Positions 32,257-41,943 are shown, numbered from the stretch's first letter. The stretch is DNA of 64,000 nucleotides from Hirschia sp964351655 (GCA_964351655.1 CAYGPD010000002.1:1-64000), one strand, 5' to 3'. Program-made: numbers and translations. Notes: generated by a model from the sequence alone, not told the origin.

Positions 32257-33582
32257 ATGCGGTTGTCAAAATTTTTCCTGCCCGTTCTAAAAGAGACTCC
32301 TGCAGAAGCGAAAATTATTTCTCACCAACTGATGTTGCGCGCGGGAATGATAAAGCAAACTGGGTCTGGTATTTATTCATGGCTACCACTTGGACTTCGT
32401 GTTCTTAAGAAAATTGAAAATATTGTTCGCGAAGAGCAAAATCGCGCCGGAGCGATTGAATTATTGATGCCAACAATTCAACCAGCTGAGCTATGGAAAG
32501 AGAGTGGTCGGTACGAAGCCTATGGTAAAGAAATGCTTCGTATCAACGATCGCCATGATCGTGAAATGCTATTTGGTCCGACAAACGAAGAAGTAATAAC
32601 TGATATTTTTCGTTCATATGTCCGTTCTTATAAGCAGTTACCTCTAAATTTATATCATGTACAATGGAAGTTCAGAGATGAAATTCGTCCACGTTTTGGT
32701 GTGATGCGGGGACGTGAGTTTCTTATGAAAGATGCGTATTCCTTTGATGTATCTGAGGAAGAGGCGCGTCGTAGTTATTATAAAATGTTCTGTGCTTATC
32801 TAAACACTTTTTCGCGAATGGGCCTTAAAGCAGTACCAATGCGTGCGGATACAGGTCCAATTGGTGGTGACCTTTCTCATGAATTTATAATTCTAGCTGA
32901 GACAGGTGAAAGTGCAGTCTTCTGTGACTCCAATCTTGTGAATATGCCTCCCCCTGGACTTGATCTGGATTTTGACACTGATTTATTGCCAGAGGTGGAG
33001 AAACGTACAAAGCATTATGCAGCTACAGAAGAAATGCATGATCAAGCTAAGTTTGAGGCTGAAGTACCTGAAGAACGCCGTTTGTCGGCTCGGGGAATTG
33101 AAGTGGGACACATTTTCAATTTTGGAACCAAGTACTCTGAACCAATGAAAGCAAACGTGATGACTAGCGAGGGGCGTGAAGCTCCAGTACACATGGGGTC
33201 ATACGGTATTGGTGTTTCACGTTTGTTGGGCGCTATAATAGAGGCTTGCCATGACGAGAAAGGTGTTATCTGGCCAGATGAAGTGGCACCGTTTAGGTCT
33301 GCTGTAATAAATTTGCGACAAGGCGATGGTGCTTGCGATGCTGCATGTGAAGATGCGTATGCTAAATTGGAAAATGCGGGCTTAGAACCTCTTTACGATG
33401 ACCGTGATGAGCGTCCTGGTGCAAAGCTGTCTACACTTGAGTTAATAGGTATACCATCTGCAATCGTAATTGGACCACGAGGTCTTAAGAATGGTGTCGT
33501 TGAGTATAAAGATCGTCTAACGGGCTCAACAGAAGAGATGAGCCTAGAGGCTGCATTGAATAAATTGATTGCAGGCGCTTAG
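32257..33582 (+). CDS. proS: Prolyl-tRNA synthetase, short alphaproteobacterial type
   Basis: A 441-aa class II aminoacyl-tRNA synthetase. Motif 1 region is LMLRAGMIKQTGSGIYSWLP, motif 2 FRDEIRPRFGVMRGREFLMK, and motif 3 GSYGIGVSRLLGAI; an anticodon-binding domain follows. It lacks the roughly 180-residue editing insertion found in E. coli ProRS, as usual in this group, so misacylated Ala-tRNA(Pro) must be cleared by a free-standing protein elsewhere. An AAGGAG site precedes the ATG, and a TATAAT at 32225-32230 may be its -10 element although no good -35 was seen. lolC starts 5 bp after its stop. Confidence 0.95.
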   Translation: MRLSKFFLPVLKETPAEAKIISHQLMLRAGMIKQTGSGIYSWLPLGLRVLKKIENIVREEQNRAGAIELLMPTIQPAELWKESGRYEAYGKEMLRINDRHDREMLFGPTNEEVITDIFRSYVRSYKQLPLNLYHVQWKFRDEIRPRFGVMRGREFLMKDAYSFDVSEEEARRSYYKMFCAYLNTFSRMGLKAVPMRADTGPIGGDLSHEFIILAETGESAVFCDSNLVNMPPPGLDLDFDTDLLPEVEKRTKHYAATEEMHDQAKFEAEVPEERRLSARGIEVGHIFNFGTKYSEPMKANVMTSEGREAPVHMGSYGIGVSRLLGAIIEACHDEKGVIWPDEVAPFRSAVINLRQGDGACDAACEDAYAKLENAGLEPLYDDRDERPGAKLSTLELIGIPSAIVIGPRGLKNGVVEYKDRLTGSTEEMSLEAALNKLIAGA

Positions 33583-33587
33583 CACAA

Positions 33588-34928
33588 ATGCGGAGCGGAG
33601 ATAATTCTCAGTTGGCGAATAATAATGTAAGCGAGAACATTCGCGTGGAGACTTCAATAAAAGGTACTCAACCTTTTGGTGCATTTGAACGTATGCTTGC
33701 GTTTCGCTATATTCGTGCAAAGCGCGAACATGGCGGTCTTGCGCTAATATCTATCGTGTCGACAGTTGGCGTTACGTTAGCCGTTTTTGCTCTGATTACC
33801 ATCATGTCTATAATGAATGGTTTTCGGTTAGAGCTTCTTTCTAAGGTGGTAGGTTTTGAACCTCATGTTTATGTAAATGCCGTTGAAATGCCGACATCAG
33901 AAGCAGATGAATTAGCGCGCCAACTATCCTTACAAAATGGTGTGGTGAATGTTGCACCTGTTATCGAGGAAATGGTTCTCGCAGATGCGGGTGGACGAAA
34001 AGAGGGAGTTTCAGTTAAGGCGATTCGTCCACATGACTTGGAAGCTTTAGATCTTGTTGTCGATCACCTCACAGAAGGTGATTTGAGTCAGTTTGGGCTT
34101 GAAGGGTCTAAATCGGATACCATTGTAATCGGTGAGGGACTTGCAAGAACTTTAGGAGTCGTTGTCGGATCTCGAATTAAGTTACTTTCTCCAAACGGTC
34201 CTCAAACCGTTATGGGGCAAGTCCCACGTTCAAAAGTATATACTGTAAGTGCAATCTATAATGTGGGGAATGAGAAATACGATAGGTATACCGTGATAAT
34301 GCCTATCGATCACGCGCGTTTGTTTTTTTCGATGGGTGACAGCTATCAGTATCTGGGAGTTCGTTTGGAAGACCCCGACAAGGCTGCGGAATTTGTAATG
34401 AACCTTCGCAAAGACGGAGTTACAAATAGATATGCCCGCGACTGGAAATCTCTCAATGCTCAACTAGTTGGTGCCTTAGTCGTGGAACGTAATGTTATGC
34501 GTCTTATTATGATGATTGTTGTAATGATTACGGCTTTAAATATCATTACAGGTGTTCTTATGCTCGTGAAAAATAAAGCACGGGATATCGCTATTCTAAG
34601 AACAATCGGCGCAACGCGCGGTGGCGTTGTTCGAATATTCTTGATGTCTGGTTCTATATTAGGCGCAGTCGGCGTTGGTGTTGGGTTGGTGTTTGGTGTA
34701 TTGTTCGTCCTCAATATTGCTCCCATCCAACATGGTGTAGAGATGGTATGTGGATGTGAAGTCTTTCCAAAGTCTGTTTACCAACTCAATGCCATTCCTG
34801 CTAAACTTCAGTGGTCGGAAGTTGCCATCGTGACTGGTTGGGCCTTCTTAATGACAGTTTTAACCACGCTAATACCTTCTATGTGGGCGTCCCGTCTTGA
34901 CCCTGTGGAGGCCTTGCGAAATCAATGA
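33588..34928 (+). CDS. lolC: Lipoprotein-releasing ABC transporter permease LolC/LolE
   Basis: A 446-aa inner-membrane subunit of the LolCDE-type machine that extracts mature lipoproteins from the inner membrane for transfer to LolA. A polar 40-residue N-terminus precedes FERMLAFRYIRAKREHGG, then the first helix, a large periplasmic domain (about residues 75-300), and three C-terminal helices with the FtsX-like KNKARDIAILRTIGATRGG loop. It overlaps lolD by 4 bp (ATGA). Only one permease gene is present, suggesting a homodimeric LolF-like arrangement, which is inference. Confidence 0.93.
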   Translation: MRSGDNSQLANNNVSENIRVETSIKGTQPFGAFERMLAFRYIRAKREHGGLALISIVSTVGVTLAVFALITIMSIMNGFRLELLSKVVGFEPHVYVNAVEMPTSEADELARQLSLQNGVVNVAPVIEEMVLADAGGRKEGVSVKAIRPHDLEALDLVVDHLTEGDLSQFGLEGSKSDTIVIGEGLARTLGVVVGSRIKLLSPNGPQTVMGQVPRSKVYTVSAIYNVGNEKYDRYTVIMPIDHARLFFSMGDSYQYLGVRLEDPDKAAEFVMNLRKDGVTNRYARDWKSLNAQLVGALVVERNVMRLIMMIVVMITALNIITGVLMLVKNKARDIAILRTIGATRGGVVRIFLMSGSILGAVGVGVGLVFGVLFVLNIAPIQHGVEMVCGCEVFPKSVYQLNAIPAKLQWSEVAIVTGWAFLMTVLTTLIPSMWASRLDPVEALRNQ

Positions 34929-35647
34929 GTGTAGTTCCGATCGCTGAACGCAAACCGATTATGCGGCTTATAAATGTTAGCCGACAATACGTCACCGGTG
35001 AAGGTATGTTACAAGTTCTTGATGGTGTTAATTTAGAATTGAGGCCCGGTGAAATGGTGGGTCTTGTTGGGCCATCGGGATCAGGTAAGTCGACGTTACT
35101 GCATACTGCTGGACTGCTTGAGTTCCCCGATTCAGGTCTTGTCGAGATAGATGGTCAAGACGCAGCAGGAATGAAAGAGCGTGAACGAACACTTACACGA
35201 CGTCGCAAACTTGGCTTTGTATATCAGTTTCATCATTTGCTCCCCGAATTGAATGCTATAGATAACGTTGCTGCGCCATTGATGATTGATGGCGTAAAAA
35301 AATCTCTCGCGCGCGAGAGAGCGCGTAGCTTGTTAAACTCAATGGGATTATCGCAACGTGAGAAGCATCAACCCGGTCAATTATCTGGTGGAGAACAGCA
35401 ACGTGTTGCGATTGCACGCTCTTTAGCAAATCAACCGCGTGTTTTGATCGCTGATGAACCAACTGGAAACCTTGATCCTGCAACAACCACTTCAGTTTTT
35501 CAAAGTTTGTTTGATACAGCTCGCACTGAACAAGTTGCTGTTTTGGTTGCGACGCATAATTTACAGCTCACGTCATATATGGACCGCGTTCTAACCTTAA
35601 AAGAAGGTAAGCTAGCGAACGCCAATATCGGGCAATCTCTAAAGTAG
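34925..35647 (+). CDS. lolD: Lipoprotein-releasing system ATP-binding protein
   Basis: A 240-aa ABC ATPase that powers lipoprotein release. Walker A is GPSGSGKSTLL, the Q-loop region FVYQFHHLLPELNA, the ABC signature LSGGEQQRVAIARSL and Walker B VLIADEPTGNLD with its catalytic Glu; the H-loop His is in VATHN. It overlaps lolC by 4 bp. The following 80 bp hold the dnaE promoter. Confidence 0.96.
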   Translation: MSVVPIAERKPIMRLINVSRQYVTGEGMLQVLDGVNLELRPGEMVGLVGPSGSGKSTLLHTAGLLEFPDSGLVEIDGQDAAGMKERERTLTRRRKLGFVYQFHHLLPELNAIDNVAAPLMIDGVKKSLARERARSLLNSMGLSQREKHQPGQLSGGEQQRVAIARSLANQPRVLIADEPTGNLDPATTTSVFQSLFDTARTEQVAVLVATHNLQLTSYMDRVLTLKEGKLANANIGQSLK

Positions 35648-35672
35648 AATATCTAAGTTGATAAAGCGGGAT

Positions 35673-35701
35673 TTGGACGTTCTCAACTGTTTTAGTATAT
35701 C
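35673..35701 (+). promoter_or_regulatory. Candidate sigma-70 promoter for dnaE
   Basis: TTGGAC (35673-35678) and TATATC (35696-35701) are separated by exactly 17 bp, in the lolD-dnaE gap. Initiation near 35708 would give a leader of about 20 nt before the ATG at 35728. Sequence-based only. Confidence 0.5.
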
Positions 35702-35727
35702 ACTTTCTAATACGAAAGTCGTCATTT

Positions 35728-38700
35728 ATGTCAGACATTCCTGTAGTTGCACCACTTAAAGATCGCCACTTTGTGCACTTGCGGGCTAGATCGGCTTTGT
35801 CGTTGCTTGGATCAATGATGAAGGTAAAAGATCTATGTAAGTGGGCAGGCGATAATTGCGCCGTAGCTTTGGCGGTAACTGACGACAACAACATGTTTGC
35901 CGCGTTAGAGTTGTCTGAGACACTCGCACCTATGGGGGTGCAGCCAATAATTGCTATTACGCTTCACATTTTTGATGAAAAAGATCCATCTAAACCGCCT
36001 TCGGAAATCGCATTATTTGCACAGAACGAAATCGGTTATAAAAACATGATGTTGTTGACAACAAAAGGTTTTTTAGATTCTCCGCAGGGTGGAACAGGAG
36101 TCTTTCTATCGGATGTGTTGGAAAAATCTGAAGGGCTAATCTGTACCACTGGTGGTGGAAATGGAGAAGTGACTCGATTGTGTGCGAATGATGATAAGGA
36201 CGCCGCAAGAGAGTATTTGCAGGACCTGAGTAAGGCTTTTCCCGATCGTTTGTATGTAGAGCTGCAACGCCACAAAAGACTAACTGAAGACCTAGGAGAA
36301 GCTACTTTAGTAGAACTAGCCTATGAATTGGATCTACCATTGGTCGCTACCAATGAGGCACGTTTTATGTTCCGTAAGCAGCATAAAGCTCATGATGCAT
36401 TGCTATGTATCGCTAACTCTACCTATGTGTCCCAAGAGGACCGCCCTAAAGCTACTGCTGAACAATATCTGAAAACTGAAGAAGAAATGATTGAATTGTT
36501 TTCAGATGTTCCAGAGGCAATTGACAACACTTGTGAAATTGCAAGACGGTGTTCGTATCGGCCAGCCTGGCGTCAACCTATTCTTCCAAACTTTACTGGA
36601 GAGGATGGTGACGAAGGTGAAGAGTTAGATCGTCAAGCGCGTGAAGGATTAAAGATGCGCTTATCATCTGGAATTCTTTATGAAGCAGAAAGCGTTTATT
36701 GGGAGCGGCTGGACTTTGAACTTGGGATTATCCGACAAATGGGTTTTCCTGGTTATTTTCTTATCGTCTCAGACTTCATCAAGTGGGCGAAAGAAAATGA
36801 TATTCCTGTTGGGCCGGGACGGGGATCTGGAGCAGGGTCACTTGTTGCGTGGGTGCTGACCATTACGGATTTGGACCCTCTGAGGTTTGGTTTACTGTTT
36901 GAGCGGTTTTTGAATCCTGAACGTGTATCTATGCCGGACTTTGACGTCGACTTCTGTCAAGAGCGACGACAAGAAGTTATTGAATATACAAAGCGAAAAT
37001 ATGGTGCTGATCGTGTGGCTATGATCATTACTTATGGCTCGCTTCAGGCCAAAGCTGTCATCCGTGATGTTGGTCGCGTTCTACAATTGCCGTTTGGTCA
37101 GGTTGATCGACTTTCTAAGTTAATACCTTTTAATCCCGCTAACCCTCCTACGCTACAAGACGCAATCGATGGTGAACCGAAATTTCGACAAGAAATGCGC
37201 GAAAACGAGGATGTTAAAAACCTTGTGGAGACTGCTCTTGAGTTAGAGGGACTTTATAGAAATGCTGGAACTCATGCGGCCGGTGTTGTTATTGGTGACC
37301 GTCCTCTCGTTGAATTAGCACCGCTCTATAAGGATCCTAAGTCAGATATTCCTGCTACGCAGTTTAATATGAAATGGGCAGAGCATAACGGTCTAGTTAA
37401 GTTTGACTTCTTGGGTCTTAAAACGCTGACGGTTATTCAACGTGCATTAAAATTTGTAGAAAAAGAAGGCAAAACCCTAACAGAAAAGTGGGCAACGTTC
37501 GATGATGAGGAAGCCTACAAGCTTCTTTCTTCTGGTAATACGCTTGGTGTGTTCCAATTGGAGTCCACTGGTATGCGGGATACGCTACGTAAGGTGAAAC
37601 CAGATTGTATAGAAGATATCATCGCATTGATATCGCTCTATAGACCTGGTCCAATGAAGAACATCGACACATATGTTGCACGTAAAGAGGGGCGAGAAAC
37701 AATTGACTACCTTCATGATGATCTCAAGCCGGTATTGGAAGAAACATATGGTGTCATCGTTTATCAAGAACAGGTTATGCGTATCGCTCAAATCTTAGCG
37801 GGCTATTCACTCGGTGAAGCTGATATGCTGCGTCGAGCTATGGGTAAGAAAAAGCCAGAAGAGATGCTCAAGCAAAAAGCACGTTTTCTGGAGGGTGCAG
37901 CTAAGAAAGATGTATCTAAGGAGCGGGCCGAATTTATATTTGAACTTGTGAATGAATTTGCGGGTTACGGGTTTAATAAATCTCACGCGGCAGCTTATGC
38001 TGTAATTGCGTACCAAACCGCTTATTTGAAAGCAAAACATCCTGTTGAATTTCTTGCTGGTTCAATGAGTTTAGATCTTACAAACACTGAAAAGTTGGCA
38101 GCTTTTTTTCAAGAAACAAAACGTTTGAAAATTGAAGTCGTTACACCTGATGTAACAACCTGCAACGCTGACTTCGATGTTCGAGATCAAAAAATTTACT
38201 ATGCTCTTGGAGCAGTTAAAGGTGTCGGTAAGGAAGCTATGCTCGATGTTGAAAGGGCGCGTGCAGAGAAGCCGTTTGAAGATATCTTTGATTTTGCTGA
38301 ACGGGTGGATCCACGACAAGTCAATAAGCGAGTGTTTCAAGCTCTGTCGAAGTGCGGTGGGTATGACGCACTAGAGAGCAATAGGGCGAAAGCTTTTCAT
38401 TCAGCTGAAATTTTAGCTGCGTTAGCGAATACCGCCAATAAGGATCGAAATTCCAACCAAGACAGCTTATTCGGCGATGAACCTCCCATTCGTCCACCAC
38501 TTCCCAAAGCTGCACCATGGAGTTCAGAACAAAGATTGGACTATGAACTTTCGAGTGTCGGTTTTTATCTCTCAGGCCATCCGCTTGATGATATTTTGGA
38601 AGGGCCTGCTCGAGATAGAATAGTGCTTTCTGCGCAGATGATGGAATTAGGCAGAGAAAGAGCCGCTCTTGAAATGATTGGTGTTGTCAAAGTTCGTATT

Positions 38701-39165
38701 GAGAAACCTTCAATGAGTGGAGGTGGTAAGTTTGCATATATTACGCTTTCGGACCCTTCAGGTGAATACGAACTTTTCGTTTCTCCTGAGGTATTAGCCG
38801 AGACTAGAGATTACTTTGAGGTTGGAAATCGAGTAAATGTTCATGTTAAAGTACGTAGGAAGGATGATGAGCTTCGTTTTTCCGTGGATGGTGCAAGGCC
38901 ACTTGAAAAGGCTGCATTAGGGGCCCCTGCAAGTTTATGCGTACGCGTTAGCGATTTAACAAGCATGGAACAGTTAGCGAAAGTTGTTGAAGAATTGGCG
39001 TCCACTGAATCTCAAGCGTTGGGAACTATTCAAATTGAAATCAGCGTGGAAGATGGACGACTCATCACTATTGAATTGGATGGAGTATACCCTATGGATT
39101 ATGCAGCAATGTCTGCATTAAAATCTGTTGTAGGGGTTGAACGTGTTCTTCCTATAGCTGCTTAA
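35728..39165 (+). CDS. dnaE: DNA polymerase III subunit alpha
   Basis: A 1145-aa replicative polymerase of the DnaE1 class. The N-terminal PHP domain is clearly degenerate: where relatives have a V-H-S motif near residue 20 this protein has HFVHLRARSALSLL. The polymerase core has GPGRGSGAGSLVAW, and the catalytic Asp pair Asp404/Asp406 in PDFDVDFC. The beta-clamp/tandem HhH, OB-fold and C-terminal regions follow (helix YGFNKSHAAAYAVIAYQTAYLKA; OB part about residues 990-1070). Length is typical. It lies between lolD and rpsB with its own candidate promoter. Confidence 0.96.
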   Translation: MSDIPVVAPLKDRHFVHLRARSALSLLGSMMKVKDLCKWAGDNCAVALAVTDDNNMFAALELSETLAPMGVQPIIAITLHIFDEKDPSKPPSEIALFAQNEIGYKNMMLLTTKGFLDSPQGGTGVFLSDVLEKSEGLICTTGGGNGEVTRLCANDDKDAAREYLQDLSKAFPDRLYVELQRHKRLTEDLGEATLVELAYELDLPLVATNEARFMFRKQHKAHDALLCIANSTYVSQEDRPKATAEQYLKTEEEMIELFSDVPEAIDNTCEIARRCSYRPAWRQPILPNFTGEDGDEGEELDRQAREGLKMRLSSGILYEAESVYWERLDFELGIIRQMGFPGYFLIVSDFIKWAKENDIPVGPGRGSGAGSLVAWVLTITDLDPLRFGLLFERFLNPERVSMPDFDVDFCQERRQEVIEYTKRKYGADRVAMIITYGSLQAKAVIRDVGRVLQLPFGQVDRLSKLIPFNPANPPTLQDAIDGEPKFRQEMRENEDVKNLVETALELEGLYRNAGTHAAGVVIGDRPLVELAPLYKDPKSDIPATQFNMKWAEHNGLVKFDFLGLKTLTVIQRALKFVEKEGKTLTEKWATFDDEEAYKLLSSGNTLGVFQLESTGMRDTLRKVKPDCIEDIIALISLYRPGPMKNIDTYVARKEGRETIDYLHDDLKPVLEETYGVIVYQEQVMRIAQILAGYSLGEADMLRRAMGKKKPEEMLKQKARFLEGAAKKDVSKERAEFIFELVNEFAGYGFNKSHAAAYAVIAYQTAYLKAKHPVEFLAGSMSLDLTNTEKLAAFFQETKRLKIEVVTPDVTTCNADFDVRDQKIYYALGAVKGVGKEAMLDVERARAEKPFEDIFDFAERVDPRQVNKRVFQALSKCGGYDALESNRAKAFHSAEILAALANTANKDRNSNQDSLFGDEPPIRPPLPKAAPWSSEQRLDYELSSVGFYLSGHPLDDILEGPARDRIVLSAQMMELGRERAALEMIGVVKVRIEKPSMSGGGKFAYITLSDPSGEYELFVSPEVLAETRDYFEVGNRVNVHVKVRRKDDELRFSVDGARPLEKAALGAPASLCVRVSDLTSMEQLAKVVEELASTESQALGTIQIEISVEDGRLITIELDGVYPMDYAAMSALKSVVGVERVLPIAA

Positions 39166-39189
39166 ATATAACAGAATTGAATTGATGGG

Positions 39190-39217
39190 TTGCCACTGAG
39201 CAAAAAATGACTATAAG
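39190..39217 (+). promoter_or_regulatory. Candidate promoter for rpsB-tsf
   Basis: TTGCCA (39190-39195) and TATAAG (39212-39217) with a 16-bp spacer lie about 90 bp upstream of the rpsB ATG. The transcript would start near 39224 and include the inverted repeat at 39235-39276. Confidence 0.5.
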
Positions 39218-39234
39218 CGCGCCTTATTCCGACA

Positions 39235-39276
39235 CGTAGGTTATTTTCCGGTGCTGAATTGTTTGGCCAACCTACG
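39235..39276 (+). promoter_or_regulatory. Structured rpsB leader, candidate S2 autoregulatory element
   Basis: CGTAGGTT (39235-39242) pairs perfectly with AACCTACG (39269-39276), enclosing 26 nt, 27 bp upstream of the rpsB ATG. Leader RNAs bound by S2 control rpsB in other bacteria; whether this hairpin belongs to a known class is not shown. A second ACCGG further downstream (39284-39288) could pair with CCGGT inside the loop (39248-39252). Confidence 0.4.
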
Positions 39277-39303
39277 GCGGCTAACCGGATAGGAAAAATT
39301 GAT

Positions 39304-40119
39304 ATGGCACTACCTGAATTTACAATGCGTCAGCTTTTGGAAGCTGGTGTACACTTTGGTCACCAAAAACACCGTTGGAACCCAAAGATGGACCGTTACA
39401 TTTTTGGAGCGCGTTCTGGCATTCACATCCTTGACCTTTCTCAAACAGTCCCTCTTTTGCACCAAGCATTGGTACAAGTGCGCGATACTGTTGCTAAGGG
39501 CGGACGTGTTCTTTTTGTTGGTACTAAACGGCAAGCTTCTGAAGCTGTTGCAGAAGCAGCAGAGCGTTCAGCACAGTACTTCATGAACGATCGGTGGCTT
39601 GGTGGAACGTTGACAAACTGGTCTACAGTTTCAAAATCTATTCAACGCTTGCGTGAACTTGATGATCTTCTTGGTCAAGGGGATCGTACAGGTCTTACGA
39701 AAAAAGAACTTCTTAAACTAACTCGCGAGCAAGAAAAACTTCAACGTGTTCTTGGCGGAATTCGCAACATGGGTGGCCTTCCTGCTTTGATGTTTGTTAT
39801 CGATACAAACAAAGAATCTATTGCAGTTAAAGAGGCTCGTAAATTGGGTATCCCAGTGGTAGCAATTGTTGATACAAATTGTGACCCAGATGAAGTGGAT
39901 TTCCCGATCCCTGGTAACGATGATGCGACACGCGCTATTCAGCTTTACACAAATTTAATTGCTGATGCAGTTCTCGATGGTCTCGCAGAATCGTCAATGG
40001 AAATGGGCGTTGACTTAGGTGAATCTGAAGATTTTTCAGAAATCGCTTTAGAGATGTCTGAAGAAACTCCAGCGACTGAAGAAAAACCAGCATCTGATGC
40101 ACCCGCTCAAGACGCTTAA
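39304..40119 (+). CDS. rpsB: 30S ribosomal protein S2
   Basis: A 271-aa small-subunit protein. It begins LPEFTMRQLLEAGVHFGHQ, continues with RWNPKMDRYIFGARSGIHI and NDRWLGGTLTNWSTV, and ends the core with IPGNDDATRAIQLY; an acidic Glu/Ser/Ala-rich C-terminal tail follows. I use the ATG at 39304; a longer frame from 39259 would add 15 residues absent from the family and would include part of the leader hairpin. It is followed by tsf after 52 bp, the usual pair. Confidence 0.97.
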   Translation: MALPEFTMRQLLEAGVHFGHQKHRWNPKMDRYIFGARSGIHILDLSQTVPLLHQALVQVRDTVAKGGRVLFVGTKRQASEAVAEAAERSAQYFMNDRWLGGTLTNWSTVSKSIQRLRELDDLLGQGDRTGLTKKELLKLTREQEKLQRVLGGIRNMGGLPALMFVIDTNKESIAVKEARKLGIPVVAIVDTNCDPDEVDFPIPGNDDATRAIQLYTNLIADAVLDGLAESSMEMGVDLGESEDFSEIALEMSEETPATEEKPASDAPAQDA

Positions 40120-40171
40120 GTTTAGCCTTTAAAAAAACAACCACTCAAATATCCTGAGAGAGGTAACTGAC

Positions 40172-41101
40172 ATGGCCACTATTACAGCTGCACTCGTTAA
40201 AGATCTGCGTGAAAAAACTGGCGCAGGAATGATGGACTGCAAAAAAGCACTATCTGAAACTGATGGTGATGTTGATGCTGCAATCGACTGGTTGCGCGCA
40301 AAAGGCTTGTCTCAAGCTGCAAAAAAAGAAGGTCGCGTTGCGGCTGATGGTCTCGTTGCTGTTGCAACTGACGGTACAACAGGTGCTGTAGTTGAAGTGA
40401 ATGCTGAAACAGACTTCGTTGCGCGTAATGAAGGCTTCCAACAAGCTGTTACTGGAATAGCAAAATCTGCTGTATCTGTTAACGGTGATTTTGACTCGCT
40501 TGCTAAAGCACCTGCTGTTGATGGTGGTGATGGTACTATCACTGATCAGCTAAAACGCATGGTTGCAAAAATTGGCGAAAACATGAATTTGCGTCGTTCT
40601 GCCGGTGTGTCTGTGGATAAAGGTGCTGTTGCATCCTACATCCACGGTGCTGTTGCTGATGGAATGGGTAAGATTGGTGTTATCGTTGGCTTGGAATCAG
40701 AGGGTGATACAGAAGTATTGCTAGAAGTTGGTCGTAAAGTTGCAATGCACATTGCGGCGACGAACCCACTTGCTGCAATTAAAGAAGAGTTGGACCCAGA
40801 AGCCGTAGAGCGCGAGCGTCAGGTTCTGACTGATCAAGCGAGAGAATCTGGTAAGCCAGAAGCTGTAATTGAAAAAATGATCGAAGGCCGTATCCGTAAG
40901 TTCTACCAAGAGGTTGTTTTGGTTGAGCAAGCTTTCGTAATGGATCCAGATCTTACAGTTGGACAATTTATTGCTAATTCAGCCAAAGAAGCAGGTGCTC
41001 CTGTGTCTCTTAAGGGATTTGCAATGTTGCGTCTTGGTGATGGTATTGAGAAGAAAGAAGAAGACTTTGCTGCCGAGGTTGCTGCTGCAACAGGTAAATA
41101 A
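40172..41101 (+). CDS. tsf: Elongation factor Ts
   Basis: A 309-aa guanine-nucleotide exchange factor for EF-Tu. The N-terminal UBA-like domain has LVKDLREKTGAGMMDCKKAL, followed by the core motif VEVNAETDFVARNEGF and the subdomain ending VGRKVAMHIAATNP with its His/Phe-type contacts. Length is normal. An AGAGAGG site precedes the ATG. A strong terminator directly follows the stop codon. Confidence 0.97.
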   Translation: MATITAALVKDLREKTGAGMMDCKKALSETDGDVDAAIDWLRAKGLSQAAKKEGRVAADGLVAVATDGTTGAVVEVNAETDFVARNEGFQQAVTGIAKSAVSVNGDFDSLAKAPAVDGGDGTITDQLKRMVAKIGENMNLRRSAGVSVDKGAVASYIHGAVADGMGKIGVIVGLESEGDTEVLLEVGRKVAMHIAATNPLAAIKEELDPEAVERERQVLTDQARESGKPEAVIEKMIEGRIRKFYQEVVLVEQAFVMDPDLTVGQFIANSAKEAGAPVSLKGFAMLRLGDGIEKKEEDFAAEVAAATGK

Positions 41102-41123
41102 AGTTTGTTTCGAGCTTGAATAG

Positions 41124-41163
41124 AAACGGGGGTAGGAGATAAATGTCCTACCCCCGTTTTTTT
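41124..41163 (+). terminator. Rho-independent terminator after tsf
   Basis: A 14-bp perfect stem, AAACGGGGGTAGGA with TCCTACCCCCGTTT (41124-41137 and 41146-41159), an 8-nt loop and continuing T residues to 41163. It ends the rpsB-tsf message 37 bp before pyrH. Confidence 0.95.
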
Positions 41164-41199
41164 ATGTGACAAATATTGAAATAGAGCAGGTAGAACAAA

Positions 41200-41943
41200 A
41201 TGACATCCGACATTCAATCGCCTAAGTACAAAAGGGTTTTGCTTAAAATTTCCGGTGAAGTTTTGGCTGGAAAAGCAGAGGCCGGCAAAGAGAAGTTTGG
41301 TATTGATATGGAAGCCTGCTTTCCTATCGCACACGAAATTAAGGCAGCAATAGATGCTGGTACGGAAGTTTGTCTAGTTATAGGTGGAGGCAATATTTTT
41401 CGTGGTTTAAAAGGTGTGGGGCAGGGAATGGAAAGGGCGCAAGCAGACTCTATGGGAATGCTAGCAACCGTTATGAATGCACTTGCTATGCAAGGGGCAT
41501 TGGAAGAAATTGGGGTTCCGGCACGCGTTCAAAGTGCAGTTGAAATGCCAAAAATTTGTGAACCTTTTATCCGCCGAAGAGCTATTCGGCACATGGAAAA
41601 AGGAAGGGTTGTTATTTTTGCGGCGGGCACAGGTAATCCATTTTTTACGACAGATACTGGGGCAGCACTACGAGCCGCCGAAATGGGCTGCGATGCAATG
41701 TTAAAAGGGACACAGGTTGATGGGGTTTACACTGCTGATCCAAAAATGGACCCAGAAGCTACCCGTTTTGATCATTTAGGGTATATGGATGTATTGAATA
41801 AAGAGCTTCGCGTTATGGATGCCACTGCTGTAAGCTTAATGAAAGAGAATCATATACCGATCGTTGTGTTTTCGATCCATAACAAAGGATCCCTTGCAGA
41901 GGTTCTTGCAGGCACAGGGGTTTGTACAGTTATACAAAACTAA
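41200..41943 (+). CDS. pyrH: UMP kinase
   Basis: A 247-aa amino-acid-kinase-fold enzyme converting UMP to UDP. It shows KRVLLKISGEVLAG at the N-terminus, the phosphate loop VIGGGNIFRG, and FAAGTGNPFFTTDTGAALRA, plus KGTQVDGVYTADP. The gene starts just after the tsf terminator, so it needs its own promoter; TTGAAAT-type sequence is present upstream but no convincing pair was fixed. It leads a run through lpxB on the plus strand. Confidence 0.97.
   Translation: MTSDIQSPKYKRVLLKISGEVLAGKAEAGKEKFGIDMEACFPIAHEIKAAIDAGTEVCLVIGGGNIFRGLKGVGQGMERAQADSMGMLATVMNALAMQGALEEIGVPARVQSAVEMPKICEPFIRRRAIRHMEKGRVVIFAAGTGNPFFTTDTGAALRAAEMGCDAMLKGTQVDGVYTADPKMDPEATRFDHLGYMDVLNKELRVMDATAVSLMKENHIPIVVFSIHNKGSLAEVLAGTGVCTVIQN

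Noticed and set aside
34925..35647. lolD as a generic MacB-type ATPase
   Set aside because: The 4-bp overlap with a LolC/E-type permease and the typical location after proS favour LolD.
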